Assembly: GCF_030247195.1 (NCBI RefSeq)
Contig: NC_080671.1
Location: 433,628,539 to 433,692,538 of the forward strand
Origin: Topomyia yanbarensis
Lineage: Eukaryota; Arthropoda; Insecta; Diptera; Culicidae
Length of the DNA stretch: 64,000 nucleotides
Direction: 5' to 3'
Shown: positions 54,727 to 64,000 of the stretch, in pieces
Position numbering within the stretch: the stretch's first letter is position 1
How the letters are laid out: every line of letters begins with the position of its first letter
The notes under the pieces: model-generated
Databases searched by the model: none
The model's input: the letters and a program-made list of their open reading frames with translations, nothing else
What the model was told of the DNA's origin: nothing
Position numbers and translations under genes: made by a program

Positions 54727-57700
54727 TTCATCGAACGAGGTCAAGGATTTAATCACTGTCCTACAGTGGAATTGCAGAAGCATTATCCCGAAAATCGATT
54801 CGTTTAAAATCTTACTAAATAATTTGAAATGCGATGCATTTGCCCTATGCGAGACATGGCTCACTCCAGAAATAACCCTACACTTCCACGATTTTAATAT
54901 TATTCGCTTGGATCGAGAAGACTCTTACGGAGGAGTACTTTTGGGGATCAAAAAGTGCTATTCTTTCAATCGGATCGACCTCCCCTCGACACCAGGCATT
55001 GAAGTTGTCGCTTGCCAAACCAGAATTAAAGGCAAAGACCTTTGCATTGCTTCCACCTACATCCCCCCTAGAGCCTCAGTTAGCCACCGACGGCTTTGCG
55101 ATATTGCGGAACTCCTCCCCGCACCGAGGCTAGTTTTAGGTGACTTCAACTCCCACGGCACGGCATGGGGTTGCCTTCATGACGATAATCGATCTACCCT
55201 ACTCCATGAGCTTTGCGACAACTTCAATATGACTATTTTGAATACGGGTGAAATGACACGGATTCCTGCCCCTCCAGCGCGACCGAGCGCCTTAGATCTG
55301 TCCCTCTGCTCGACATCGCTGCGGTTAGATTGCATGTGGAAGGTAGTCTCTGATCCCCACGGCAGCGACCATCTGCCAATCGTAATTATTATTGCTAACG
55401 GTTCAGGCCCACCTAATACAATCAATGTTTCGTATGACCTCACACGAAATATTGATTGGAAGAGCTACGCGTCCGCGATATCCGACAAAATCGAGTGCAC
55501 TCAAGAGCTTCCTCCGGAGGAAGAGTACGGGTTCCTGGCTGGCTTGATTCTCGATACCGCGATTCAAGCTCAGACTAAACGCGTACCAGACGCGAACTCT
55601 CGCGGGCGTCCTCCCAATCCATGGTGGGACAAAGAGTGCTCAGACGTTTACGCGGAGAAGGCCGCTGCGTATAAGACCTTCCGGGACGACGGGCTGCCAG
55701 CTAGCTACCGACAGTACGCGATGGCGGAAACGCGCATGAAGAGTTTGATAAAAGTCAAAAAACGTAGCTACTGGCGCCGGTTCGTCGACGGACTAACGAG
55801 AGAAACATCGATGAGCACTCTGTGGAGTACGGCCCGGCGCTTACGAAACCGAAACAGTACTAATGAGAGCGTGGAATATTCAAACCGTTGGATATTCGAT
55901 TTTGCCAAGAAGGTTTGTCCGGATTCCGGCACAGAAGATCTACCGCGCCGCGTCCCCTCACAATAACGCGAACGAAACACCGTTTTCGATGGTGGAGTTC
56001 TCACTTGCTCTCTTATCATGTAACAATAAAGCCCCAGGGCCAGACAGAATCAAATTTAACTTGTTAAAGAATCTGCCAGACTCTGCCAAGAGACGCTTGT
56101 TGAATTTACTTAATAAGTTTCTTGAGGGTAATATTGTCCCTCATGACTGGAGGCAAGTTAAGGTCATCGCCATTCAAAAACCAGGAAAACCAGCCTCCGA
56201 CCACAACTCGTATCGACCGATTGCAATGCTGTCCTGTATCCGAAAGTTGTTCGAGAAAATGATCTTGTTTCGCCTCGATAATTGGGTTGAAGCAAATGGC
56301 TTACTGTCAGATACACAATTTGGTTTCCGCAAAGGCAAAGGGACGAACGATTGTCTTGCGTTGCTCTCAACAGAAATTCAAATGGCTTATGCTAGCAAAG
56401 AGCAGATGGCATCAGTTTTCCTAGATATAAAGGGGGCTTTTGATTCAGTTTCTATCAAAATTCTTTCTGAGAAGCTGCACCAGCATGGTCTTTCACCGAC
56501 TCTAAACAACTTTTTGCTAAACTTGCTGTCTGAAAAACATATGCATTTTTCGCATGGTGATTTATCGACATCACGAATTGGGTCTTCCCCAGGGCTCATG
56601 TCTAAGCCCTCTTCTCTATAACTTTTACGTGAATGACATTGACGAATGTCTTGCCAATTCCTGCACGCTAAGGCAGCTTGCAGATGACGGTGTGGTCTCT
56701 ATTACAGGTCCCAAAACCATCGATCTGCAAGGACCATTGCAAGATACCTTGGACAATTTGTCTGCTTGGGCCCTCCAGCTAGGTATCGAGTTCTCCACGG
56801 AGAAAACTGAGCTAGTCGTATTTTCAAGGAAGCGTGAACCAGCGCAACTACAGCTTCAATTAATGGGTCAAACTATTGCTCAGGTTTCAACTTTCAAATA
56901 TCTCGGGGTCTGGTTCGACTCTAAAGGAACCTGGGGATGTCACATTAGGTATCTGAAACAGAAGTGCCAGCAAAGGATCAACTTTCCCAGGAGACCTGAT
57001 CAGGCTGTACCAAACAACAATATTGTCGGTGATGGAGTACGGGAGTTTCTGTTTCCGCTCCGCTGCGAACATACATTTCATCAAACTAGAGCGAATCCAA
57101 TATTGTTGTTTGCGTATTGCTTTGGGTTGCATGCACTCGACACATACGATGAGTTTAGAAGTGCTGGTGGGCGTCCTTCCGCTGAAAAATCGATTATGGG
57201 AACTCTCATATCGATTGCTCATCCGATGCGATATCTTGAACCCGTTAGTAATTGCAAATTTCGAAAGGCTTGTCGAGCTCAATTCTCAAACCCGATTTAT
57301 GTCCTTGTACTTCGATTACATGGCACAAAATATCAATCCTTCTTCATACTATCCCAACCGTGTCAATCTCTTTCATGCTTCTGATTCAACTGTATTCTTC
57401 GACACATCCATGAAAGACGAGATTCGTGGAATCCCGGATCACATACGTCCGCAAGTGATCCCAAGCATCTTTCATAGTAAATTTCGAGAAGTCGACTGCA
57501 ACAAGATGTTTTACACCGACGGGTCAAGCCTCGACAGCTCCACTGGCTTCGGTATATTCAATCAAAACCTCACCGCCTCATTCAAACTCAATGATCCTGC
57601 TTCAGTTTACGTCGCAGAACTTGCTGCTATTCAGTATACCCTTGGGATCATTGATACTTTGCCCACCGATCATTACTTTATTGTCTTGGATAGCCTCAGC

Positions 57701-58357
57701 TCAATCGAGGCTCTCCGTTCAATGAAACCTAGAAAGCACATTCCATATTTTCTGGGGAAAATCTGGGAGCGCCTGCGTGCTTTGTCTGTAAGATCGTACA
57801 AGATTACCTTAGTTTGGGTTCCCTCGCATTGCTCCATTCCAGGTAATGAAGAAGCGGACTCTTTAGCTAAGGCGGGCGCTTTACAAGGTGACATATATGA
57901 AAGACCAATTAGCTTCAGCGAATTTTTCAGTATTACTCATCAGAGAACCCTCGAAAGTTGGCAAACTTCATGGAGCAATAGTGAACTGGGAAGGTGGCTA
58001 CATTCGATAATCCCTAAGGTATCGACGAAACCTTGGTTCAGGGGGATGGATGTGGGTCGGGATTTCATTCGCGTGATGTCTCGGCTCATGTCCAATCACT
58101 ACACGCTGGACGCACATCTCCGGCGTATTGGGCTCGTGGATAGCGGTATCTGCGCTTGTGGTAACGGTTATCACGAAATCGAACATGTTGTCTGGGCATG
58201 CGCCGAGTACTGTTCTGCCAGATCTCAACTATTCGATTCCCTTCGGGCCCGAGGAAGATCACCCAATGTCCCGGTTCGAGATGTACTAGCAAGCCGCGAT
58301 ATTCTCTACATGTCCCTTATATACACGTTCCTCAAAACCATCAATATCCAAATTTAA
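54719..58357 (+). pseudogene. I-clade LINE ORF2 (EN-RT-RNase H), copy 2, three frame changes
   Basis: Starts MANSSNEV at 54719. Endonuclease motifs (LQWNCRSI, CETWL, LVLGDFNSHG, GSDHLPIV) are intact. A 5-bp deletion near 55930 relative to copy 1 changes frame. RT fingers follow (PGPDRIKFNLLKNLP, FGFRKGKGTND, LDIKGAFDSV). A second change sits at ~56580 before GLPQGSCLSPLLYNF, at the same base as in copy 1. LADDGVV and IEFSTEKTELVVFSRK are present. A 35-bp deletion near 56985 causes the third change. RNase H (FYTDGS, AELAAI, LDSLSS, GNEEADSLAK) and the CACGNGYHEIEHVVWAC motif are open to the stop at 58357. All four RNase H acidic sites appear present. Confidence 0.9.
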
Positions 58358-58609
58358 ATGCCCCTATCTTTTCTCTTATCATTCCCAGAAGTGCCCTCTT
58401 CCGCCTACCGTCCCCAACGATGGTTTGATACGACTCCAAGACGAGACAAAACATCTGGCGAATGAACCAACAACACGAGATCTACAGTACAACATCACAC
58501 GCGCAGCGCGGTGTGTTCCCGATTCGTATCTGAGCCGTACTACGAAATCGTCTGGAGGAACCCCTACCGGCTCGAGGAAAACCGCCCGGCGTCCCAATAC
58601 TTGATACAT

Positions 58610-58997
58610 CCGTTCGAATCTGTAATCCTAGCCGTTGATTCCTGATGCCGGAAACTGAAAGTTTATATCGCCCCCCCCCCCCCGTTCAGCCTTGTCCACC
58701 CTCTCTCCCATGTCTCTGATACACAGATGTATGACTTCACCCCTTCTCCCCTTGAATATCTTCCCAAAACTTATGTACCCCCTATCTTCTAGTTTTAGTT
58801 GATCAATCCGTTCGAATCTGTAATCCTGGCCGTTAATTCCTGATGCCGGAAACTGAGTTTACATCCCCCCCCCTTCAGCCTTGTCCACCCTCCCTCCCAT
58901 GTCTCTGATACACAGATGTATGACTTCACCCCCTTCTCCCCTTGAATATCTTTCCACAACTTATGTGCCCCCCTATCTTCTAGTTTTAGTTGATCAA
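58610..58997 (+). repeat. Tandem duplication in the LINE 3' UTR (two ~195-bp units)
   Basis: CCGTTCGAATCTGTAATCCT starts both units (58610 and 58808), and both end near TTTTAGTTGATCAA. Each contains a C-run of variable length (14 and 10), ACACAGATGTATGACTTCAC and CCTTGAATATCTT. The minus-strand copy at 6.7-6.95 kb has a single unit. Confidence 0.93.
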
Positions 58998-59432
58998 TAG
59001 TTAATCTCGTTAAGAAATGTACAACAGTACCTCTACTTTAAAATAGCCCTAATTAATTCCCCCTAATCTTGAACCACTCTCTCTCTAGTTATTTCTAGTT
59101 AATAAGCTTGTAAAATGTTCCGCTTAGTTAATAATTAATTTCTCCTACAATCTCCCTTCTAAAAATCATAAGGTGAATTACTATAAAAAGAACACACAAA
59201 ATGACCCGTCCCCCAAATTTTACGAATATTATATTATACCCTCTTTTATATGTATAAGTTAGCTGTAATTTTTTTTTTTAGTTTCATCATATAAAACAAA
59301 ATAATATTGAAATGTGTAACCCCCTAGTTTTAAGAAATTCAAAATGTAAAACCATGAAAAAATGGCACCTTTAAGCTAACGCATACGTGCCTTATCAAAT
59401 AAACAAATTGAAAAAAAAAAATACAGATGATC

Positions 59433-61213
59433 TACAATAACAGCCAAAATGACAGTCATCAATGATGTTCTTTACCATGTATTTAATTCACGCAATATGA
59501 ACGACCTCTGCAATAACGTAGCAATGATAATTCCCTATAGCTATTTGACCCCATTCTACTCTTAACCTTTTTGACCCCATTCTACTAGGTATAGCAAGAG
59601 ATGATGTGATTTTATATAACTGCAAAATTGCAGGAAGATTTGATTGCAAAATTGAAAGAGATGCTAACTTAAGAAAAGTATAAAAATTTCCCATTCAAAA
59701 GTGATTCTGTTGAATACGATTAGTTTTGAATTTACAGGCCGAAGTGGACTAACCACACTCCGGTGATGTCACAAACATTACCCACCCATCTTTTTTTTAT
59801 AAAAATGTTATTACGTTATTAAGATAGAGGGGTCAAATTAGTCACAGGAATTTATTGTTTTTGTCAGGACTGTAAATGTACCATCATCACACACGTTTCA
59901 ATCCTAAATATCTCAGAACATGTTCATCGCCGAAACTTGTTGACTTCGGAAGAGTTTCTTAGAAGTGAATTGATTTGTTAAATTGTTAATCACATTTTGG
60001 ACTACTCGTTTATACAGGGGATGTATGTGTATGAGTGTATGAGTGGATATGCAACATAGTACATTTTCCCATAATAATTTTATTGCAATCTTTAAACGCA
60101 ATGACAAATTCGGGAAGTAACCGATCTCCAAAACCAACAACTATGAGTGACTGTACTATAAATACTCACACAAAAAATTTGCTTAAAAGTATGACACTTG
60201 CGAATTATTTATTGAACTAATCGAATCAAAAGTTTACAAACTCGAATTCGTACTTCAATCCAAAATTTAAATCCCCCTCAAAAACTATTTTCAATGCTCC
60301 ACTTGTTAACATTATAATCCAATCGGAATCGATTTGCACCAATTCCAGATCGGTATTGAATCCGTTGTATCAGCACGCTTCCATAATACAGCTGAAAACC
60401 AAAGTTCAAAGGTTCGTCTGGCCCATCACATTCAGTGCTTGAATGAAAAGCAAACAAATAACATCGAAGCGGAATAACTGTAGGTTCAGTCAGATAAAAA
60501 TATCAGCCGTTCGAAATCCTCCCGGAATATCCTCCCTTCCTCACGGCAACCCGCGGATTTCGCTCGCGCCCGATTGTTGCTCGCAAAAATGTTTTATTTT
60601 TGATTGAGTGCATTGAGTTTGCTCTGATATCCATGTGGGCTATGAATATTTAGCATACCTACAAACTCTTCTACTTTATCGTGTGTTCTACCGTCGCGCG
60701 CTATAACCTTCCGTCGTGTTGTTTTAGTATCTACACTTTCTTTTAGTACACTCATAATTTGATTTCCGAACCGGTCAGCTGCACCTCAAAATATTTGAGA
60801 AAAGCAATTTTTGTTCCGATTGTTAGTTTTTGATTGTAATTGTCTCGAAGCAAACATGCTAACAAATCTTGTTAAGAAGTTTCCGCAGACTCATGAAGCT
60901 AGCTGAATAAAATTCAGTTAGAGTGTACAACTTACACCAACAGCATACGGCGCGAGACCGAAAAAAGCGCCTCGGGGATGCACGCCTGTGCCGGATGCGG
61001 ATATGGAAGCACCGAGCGACGATAATACAATACGGGAACGAAATAAAAACGAAAGCATGTGCTTTCGTCATTGTGTCGTGCTCGTTGACGTCGCCACCGA
61101 CATTCTCTCAGTACCTACCTTTACCTACATTGGAACGGTTGGTTCAGTCAGTGCCATGGTTAGAACTCTGCTTCAGTTGCGGTCATGCCTGTATCGTTCC
61201 ACGTGGGAAGAGT
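59433..61213. other. Unassigned stretch
   Basis: TTTGACCCCATTCTACT occurs twice (near 59545 and 59570) and a reversed GAGGGGTCAAATTAG near 59828, resembling the repeated TIR motifs elsewhere. The 124-codon ORF at 60923-61297 runs into a MITE and has no domain. No gene is supported. Confidence 0.45.
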
Positions 61214-61379
61214 CCCGATCAGAAACATAATATAACAGAAATATTTCAAAACTATATCTCGCATTGTTACATTTCTTATAAATTTCTGTTATTTTAACTA
61301 CTTACGAGACCTAATTTATAAGACAATATGTTACAACAATTGTGTTCTCTTATAATCTTGTTATTTCATTCTAATCGGG
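61214..61379 (-). mobile_element. MITE with CCCGATCAGAA termini (copy 2)
   Basis: Reverse-complement match to the 9953-10116 MITE along its whole length, including TATAAATTAGGTCTCGT and AGTTAAAATAACAGAAATTT. The ends are CCCGATCAGAA and TTCTAATCGGG. There is no TA on either side; GTCCC-like sequence abuts both ends, so the target duplication is unclear. Confidence 0.8.
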
Positions 61380-61672
61380 GTCCCATAAGAAGTATTGTCA
61401 AAACGGTAATATGTATGAATGTTTTATGCGGATTTTTGTAGTTCATAATCTACAATCTACAAATAAAAACCGATTTAATCCACCTAGCAGTGAGATGAGA
61501 CATTTCTTACACATATCACTGTTGGATCATTCATTAGTTTACAGAACTCATGCGAAGTAGTAAATCAAAATTATAAAATATACGAATCAAATTATATTAG
61601 CTTAATTAATGAAAATTTAGACTATATTTAGAAATAAGTATAAAATTAATAGAATGAATTTACTCAAACTAA

Positions 61673-62225
61673 CAAATTGAATGAAATAAATAAATGGAAT
61701 GACTGAACCTGAAATGAATAAAATTAAAGATATGAACAAAATGAATTAAATGAATCAAATGAATCAATTTAATTTAAGGGTTCAAATTAATAAAATGAAT
61801 GGAATGAACAAAGAAAATAAAATGAATAAAAAAAATTAAATGAATAAATGAAACAAACGAACCAAATAAACAAAATGAAGTGAATTGACAAAATGAATAA
61901 AAAAGAAGAAAATGTATTGATTGAAATGATGAATTAATCGATGTTGTAAGGTTATACATTAATAGAAAAAATAAATTGCGTCAAAAGAATTATTTGGATG
62001 AAATGAACAAAACTGAAAAAATAGTCAGGTTAATAAAATGTTCTTCATTTTAAACAAAATGTATGAACTGGGAAAATGAATAGAATGCATTGAATGAAAA
62101 CAGTGAATAAAATAAGTGAAATGAATGATATGACTAAAATGCACGAAATGAATAAACTGATCAGAGTGAATCCAAATGATGAAACGAATAAAGTAGATTA
62201 AATGAACGCAAATGAACAAAATTTC
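61673..62225. repeat. Degenerate (ATGAA/AATAA)n simple repeat
   Basis: About 550 bp dominated by AATGAAT, AAATGAAT and AATAAA words without a fixed register. It yields spurious minus-strand ORFs of Phe/Ile/His. Confidence 0.85.
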
Positions 62226-63823
62226 TAGGGCTTCTATCCTTTTTTTGTTTTAGTCTTTTCGTTTTCACGTTTCTTTACTTGACGGAGTCGTGATTATTTA
62301 GTGTTTCAACATTATTGATAGACCTTAATTAGTTATCAGAAACCTGGAACGTTCAATTTGCTTTGGAAATCAAAGTTTACTTTTTGGTCATATATTCCCG
62401 AAAAATATTGTGCAGAATAGAATTTGCTGGTCCAGTAATTTAACGCACAATTGAATATAGTAAAGTGAGACAAGGTCACATGACACATTCTTTCGTGACG
62501 TTTACAACGATTTGACGAATCTTCATTCGACAAATATGTCATAACTTTATCAAATGAACGCCTACATCAAAACTTATTACAGATTCGGAAAGTAGACAAA
62601 ATCTCACGAAAGCCCTTTGAACATAGAGCAAAAGATGGAGAATGCGATTCATAAAAGAGACAAGTAGATATTTCAAAGTTTTCATTTGAACTAAAATAAA
62701 TAGTGTGAAGTGTCTAGGCTATGCCGATAGCATAAAAGGCGTGCATTCAGTTGATTATAATGCAGTCTCTTTCCAGTCATCCTTATAGTTTGCGTATTGT
62801 TTCGTTCGGAATTCTCGTTCAGGAAATATGGATAAATAAGCCCTGGACAATCCATTACTGTGAAAAAGAAATGGTTCAAACTGTCCGGATGGCAAAAATG
62901 TAGTCAGATCAACTATCTGTCCAATGCATAAACTCTGATTGTAATCCTCGTTAATTTACTTGTACAATATGGAAAACTTGAACGAAACGTGTGCTGAATT
63001 ATCCAATGCCTCACTACTAATTGTGACTTCCATTGAAACTTCAATTGAAGTGTACTCAGTATAGAGCAGATATGGACGACGATAAGTTAGAAGACACCTT
63101 GTACTTGCATCCCCCATTGAGAGTGGGGACTTTGGGAGACTTCTTTTCCCGGATCTAATTCGTGGATATTTTTGGGCTTTGGTCCGTTATTTTTCATGAA
63201 AGTTCATACCAATATAATGTATGTGCATTTTCAATAATAACATCACAAAAAGGTGTTCTTAGTTTTCACATGACATATTTGAGCATATGTTTTATTCAAA
63301 ATTCAATAGAGATACGAAGAGTTGAAATATCGCACGTGGAATGTCCCACCTCCCATTCAAGTCACATATTTTTCTGAGATAACCATGAATTTCCTTTATT
63401 ATAGTGTTTATACAAGCTTTGAATAGAACTGAATTAAATTTGAGTTGATGTAGTTTTCGATGGTCACCTGTCTACCCATAGTGCAACGTTTCGAAATACC
63501 AATATCACCTTGAAAATAGTTATAGTTTTCCCATAAGGCGAATATTTTGCAAATTTTCTCGGACTACAAATATTTTATTTGACATGTAGGATGTATTATT
63601 AAACTTGTTTCCGCGAGTCTCTTTTACACTAAAATGCAAAGAAAATAATAGGGCAACAGACAAAAAATAGTTTTGTTTTCTCAAACCTTCACAATTACAT
63701 CGCACACATGAAATCAGCTTGAATATTAATAAAGATTAGCAGAGAATCTTATCACACAACTTAGAAATGGATAGAGAAATAGCAAGATAGATGTGAGTCG
63801 TGAAAGTTGTCACCAACATGAAT

Positions 63824-63825
<2 letters not shown>
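62226..63825. other. Unassigned AT-rich stretch
   Basis: Short ORFs only (up to 71 codons), none with a domain. Confidence 0.4.
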
Positions 63826-63874
<49 letters not shown>

Positions 63875-63889
63875 AAGAGAGAGTGAGAT
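63826..63889 (+). repeat. GA microsatellite
   Basis: About 64 bp of (AG)n with a few interruptions (GAGGGAGAGAAAGAG) toward the right. Confidence 0.97.
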
Positions 63890-64000
63890 AGAGATGGGGA
63901 GGGCATGTGAGGCCATGCCAGACCTTATTTTTATAGGTATATTATGCGATATATTGATTCCTTACATCCTTATTATAAATAATGTAAGTAGTAATTTTTG

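Larger units (their letters stand above)
53100..59418 (+). mobile_element. I-clade LINE, copy 2, full-length structure with target duplication
   Basis: A 14-bp direct repeat AAATACAGATGATC flanks the unit (53086-53099 and 59419-59432). It has a ~300-bp 5' UTR, ORF1, ORF2, a ~1.06-kb 3' UTR and an A-run at the end. The 5' end is therefore genuine. ORF2 has three frame changes. The minus-strand remnant at 5.7-6.95 kb belongs to the same family by its 3' UTR. Copy 1 differs strongly in both UTRs. Confidence 0.92.

Noticed and set aside
61774..62219. Phe/Ile/His-rich minus-strand ORFs
   Set aside because: Translation of a degenerate ATGAA simple repeat.

Overview
This is a transposon-dense, gene-poor stretch of eukaryotic DNA. 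No host gene could be recognised with confidence. AT-rich intergenic sequence, short GT-AG introns in a transposase gene, tRNA-headed SINEs, I-clade LINEs with RNase H, Tc1/mariner (DD37E-like) and Transib remnants, and many short inverted-repeat elements all suggest an insect. The repeat style is most like a large-genome culicine mosquito (Aedes-like); that species guess is an inference.

Layout. 1-9.1 kb: one edge of a ~365-bp satellite, an inverted-arm element, a minus-strand I-clade LINE remnant (ORF1 piece 7.5-8.0 kb, 3' UTR 5.7-6.95 kb) split by a tRNA-derived SINE that itself carries a 77-bp palindromic insertion, then a TIR element built on a GGGGAGACTTGACC motif. 9.8-17.4 kb: a Transib-type DNA transposon (RAG1-like transposase, CACAGTG termini, 5-bp CACTG target duplication). 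Its coding exon is split by a non-autonomous LTR retrotransposon, and its 3' end is an inverted copy of its own 5' end. 17.6-19.0 kb: an ORF1-only LINE derivative with 15-bp target duplications. 19-25 kb: sparse DNA, then two minus-strand LINE ORF2 remnants. 25-31.6 kb: dispersed repeats, the second satellite block, two TIR elements (one hAT-like and rich in TATCGATA-type sites) and a short retroposon. 33.2-33.9 kb: a mariner-like transposase lacking most of its active site. 37-45 kb: hairpins, a 1.54-kb TIR element, a dispersed repeat with a GT microsatellite, a second SINE and two perfect palindromes. 45-50.7 kb and 53.1-59.4 kb: two long I-clade LINEs in tandem orientation. Both have an intact ORF1 and a broken ORF2, and both carry a frame change at the same base in the RT domain. 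59-64 kb: mostly unrecognised AT-rich DNA, a second MITE copy, a degenerate ATGAA-type simple repeat and a GA microsatellite.

The genes do not form a pathway; they are layers of nested insertions. The most notable objects are the RAG1-like Transib element with its rebuilt 3' terminus, the shared RT frame change in the two LINEs, the ORF1-only LINE derivative, and several TIR families whose terminal motif is repeated inside the element. All alignments were done by eye, so identity levels and exact edges are approximate.
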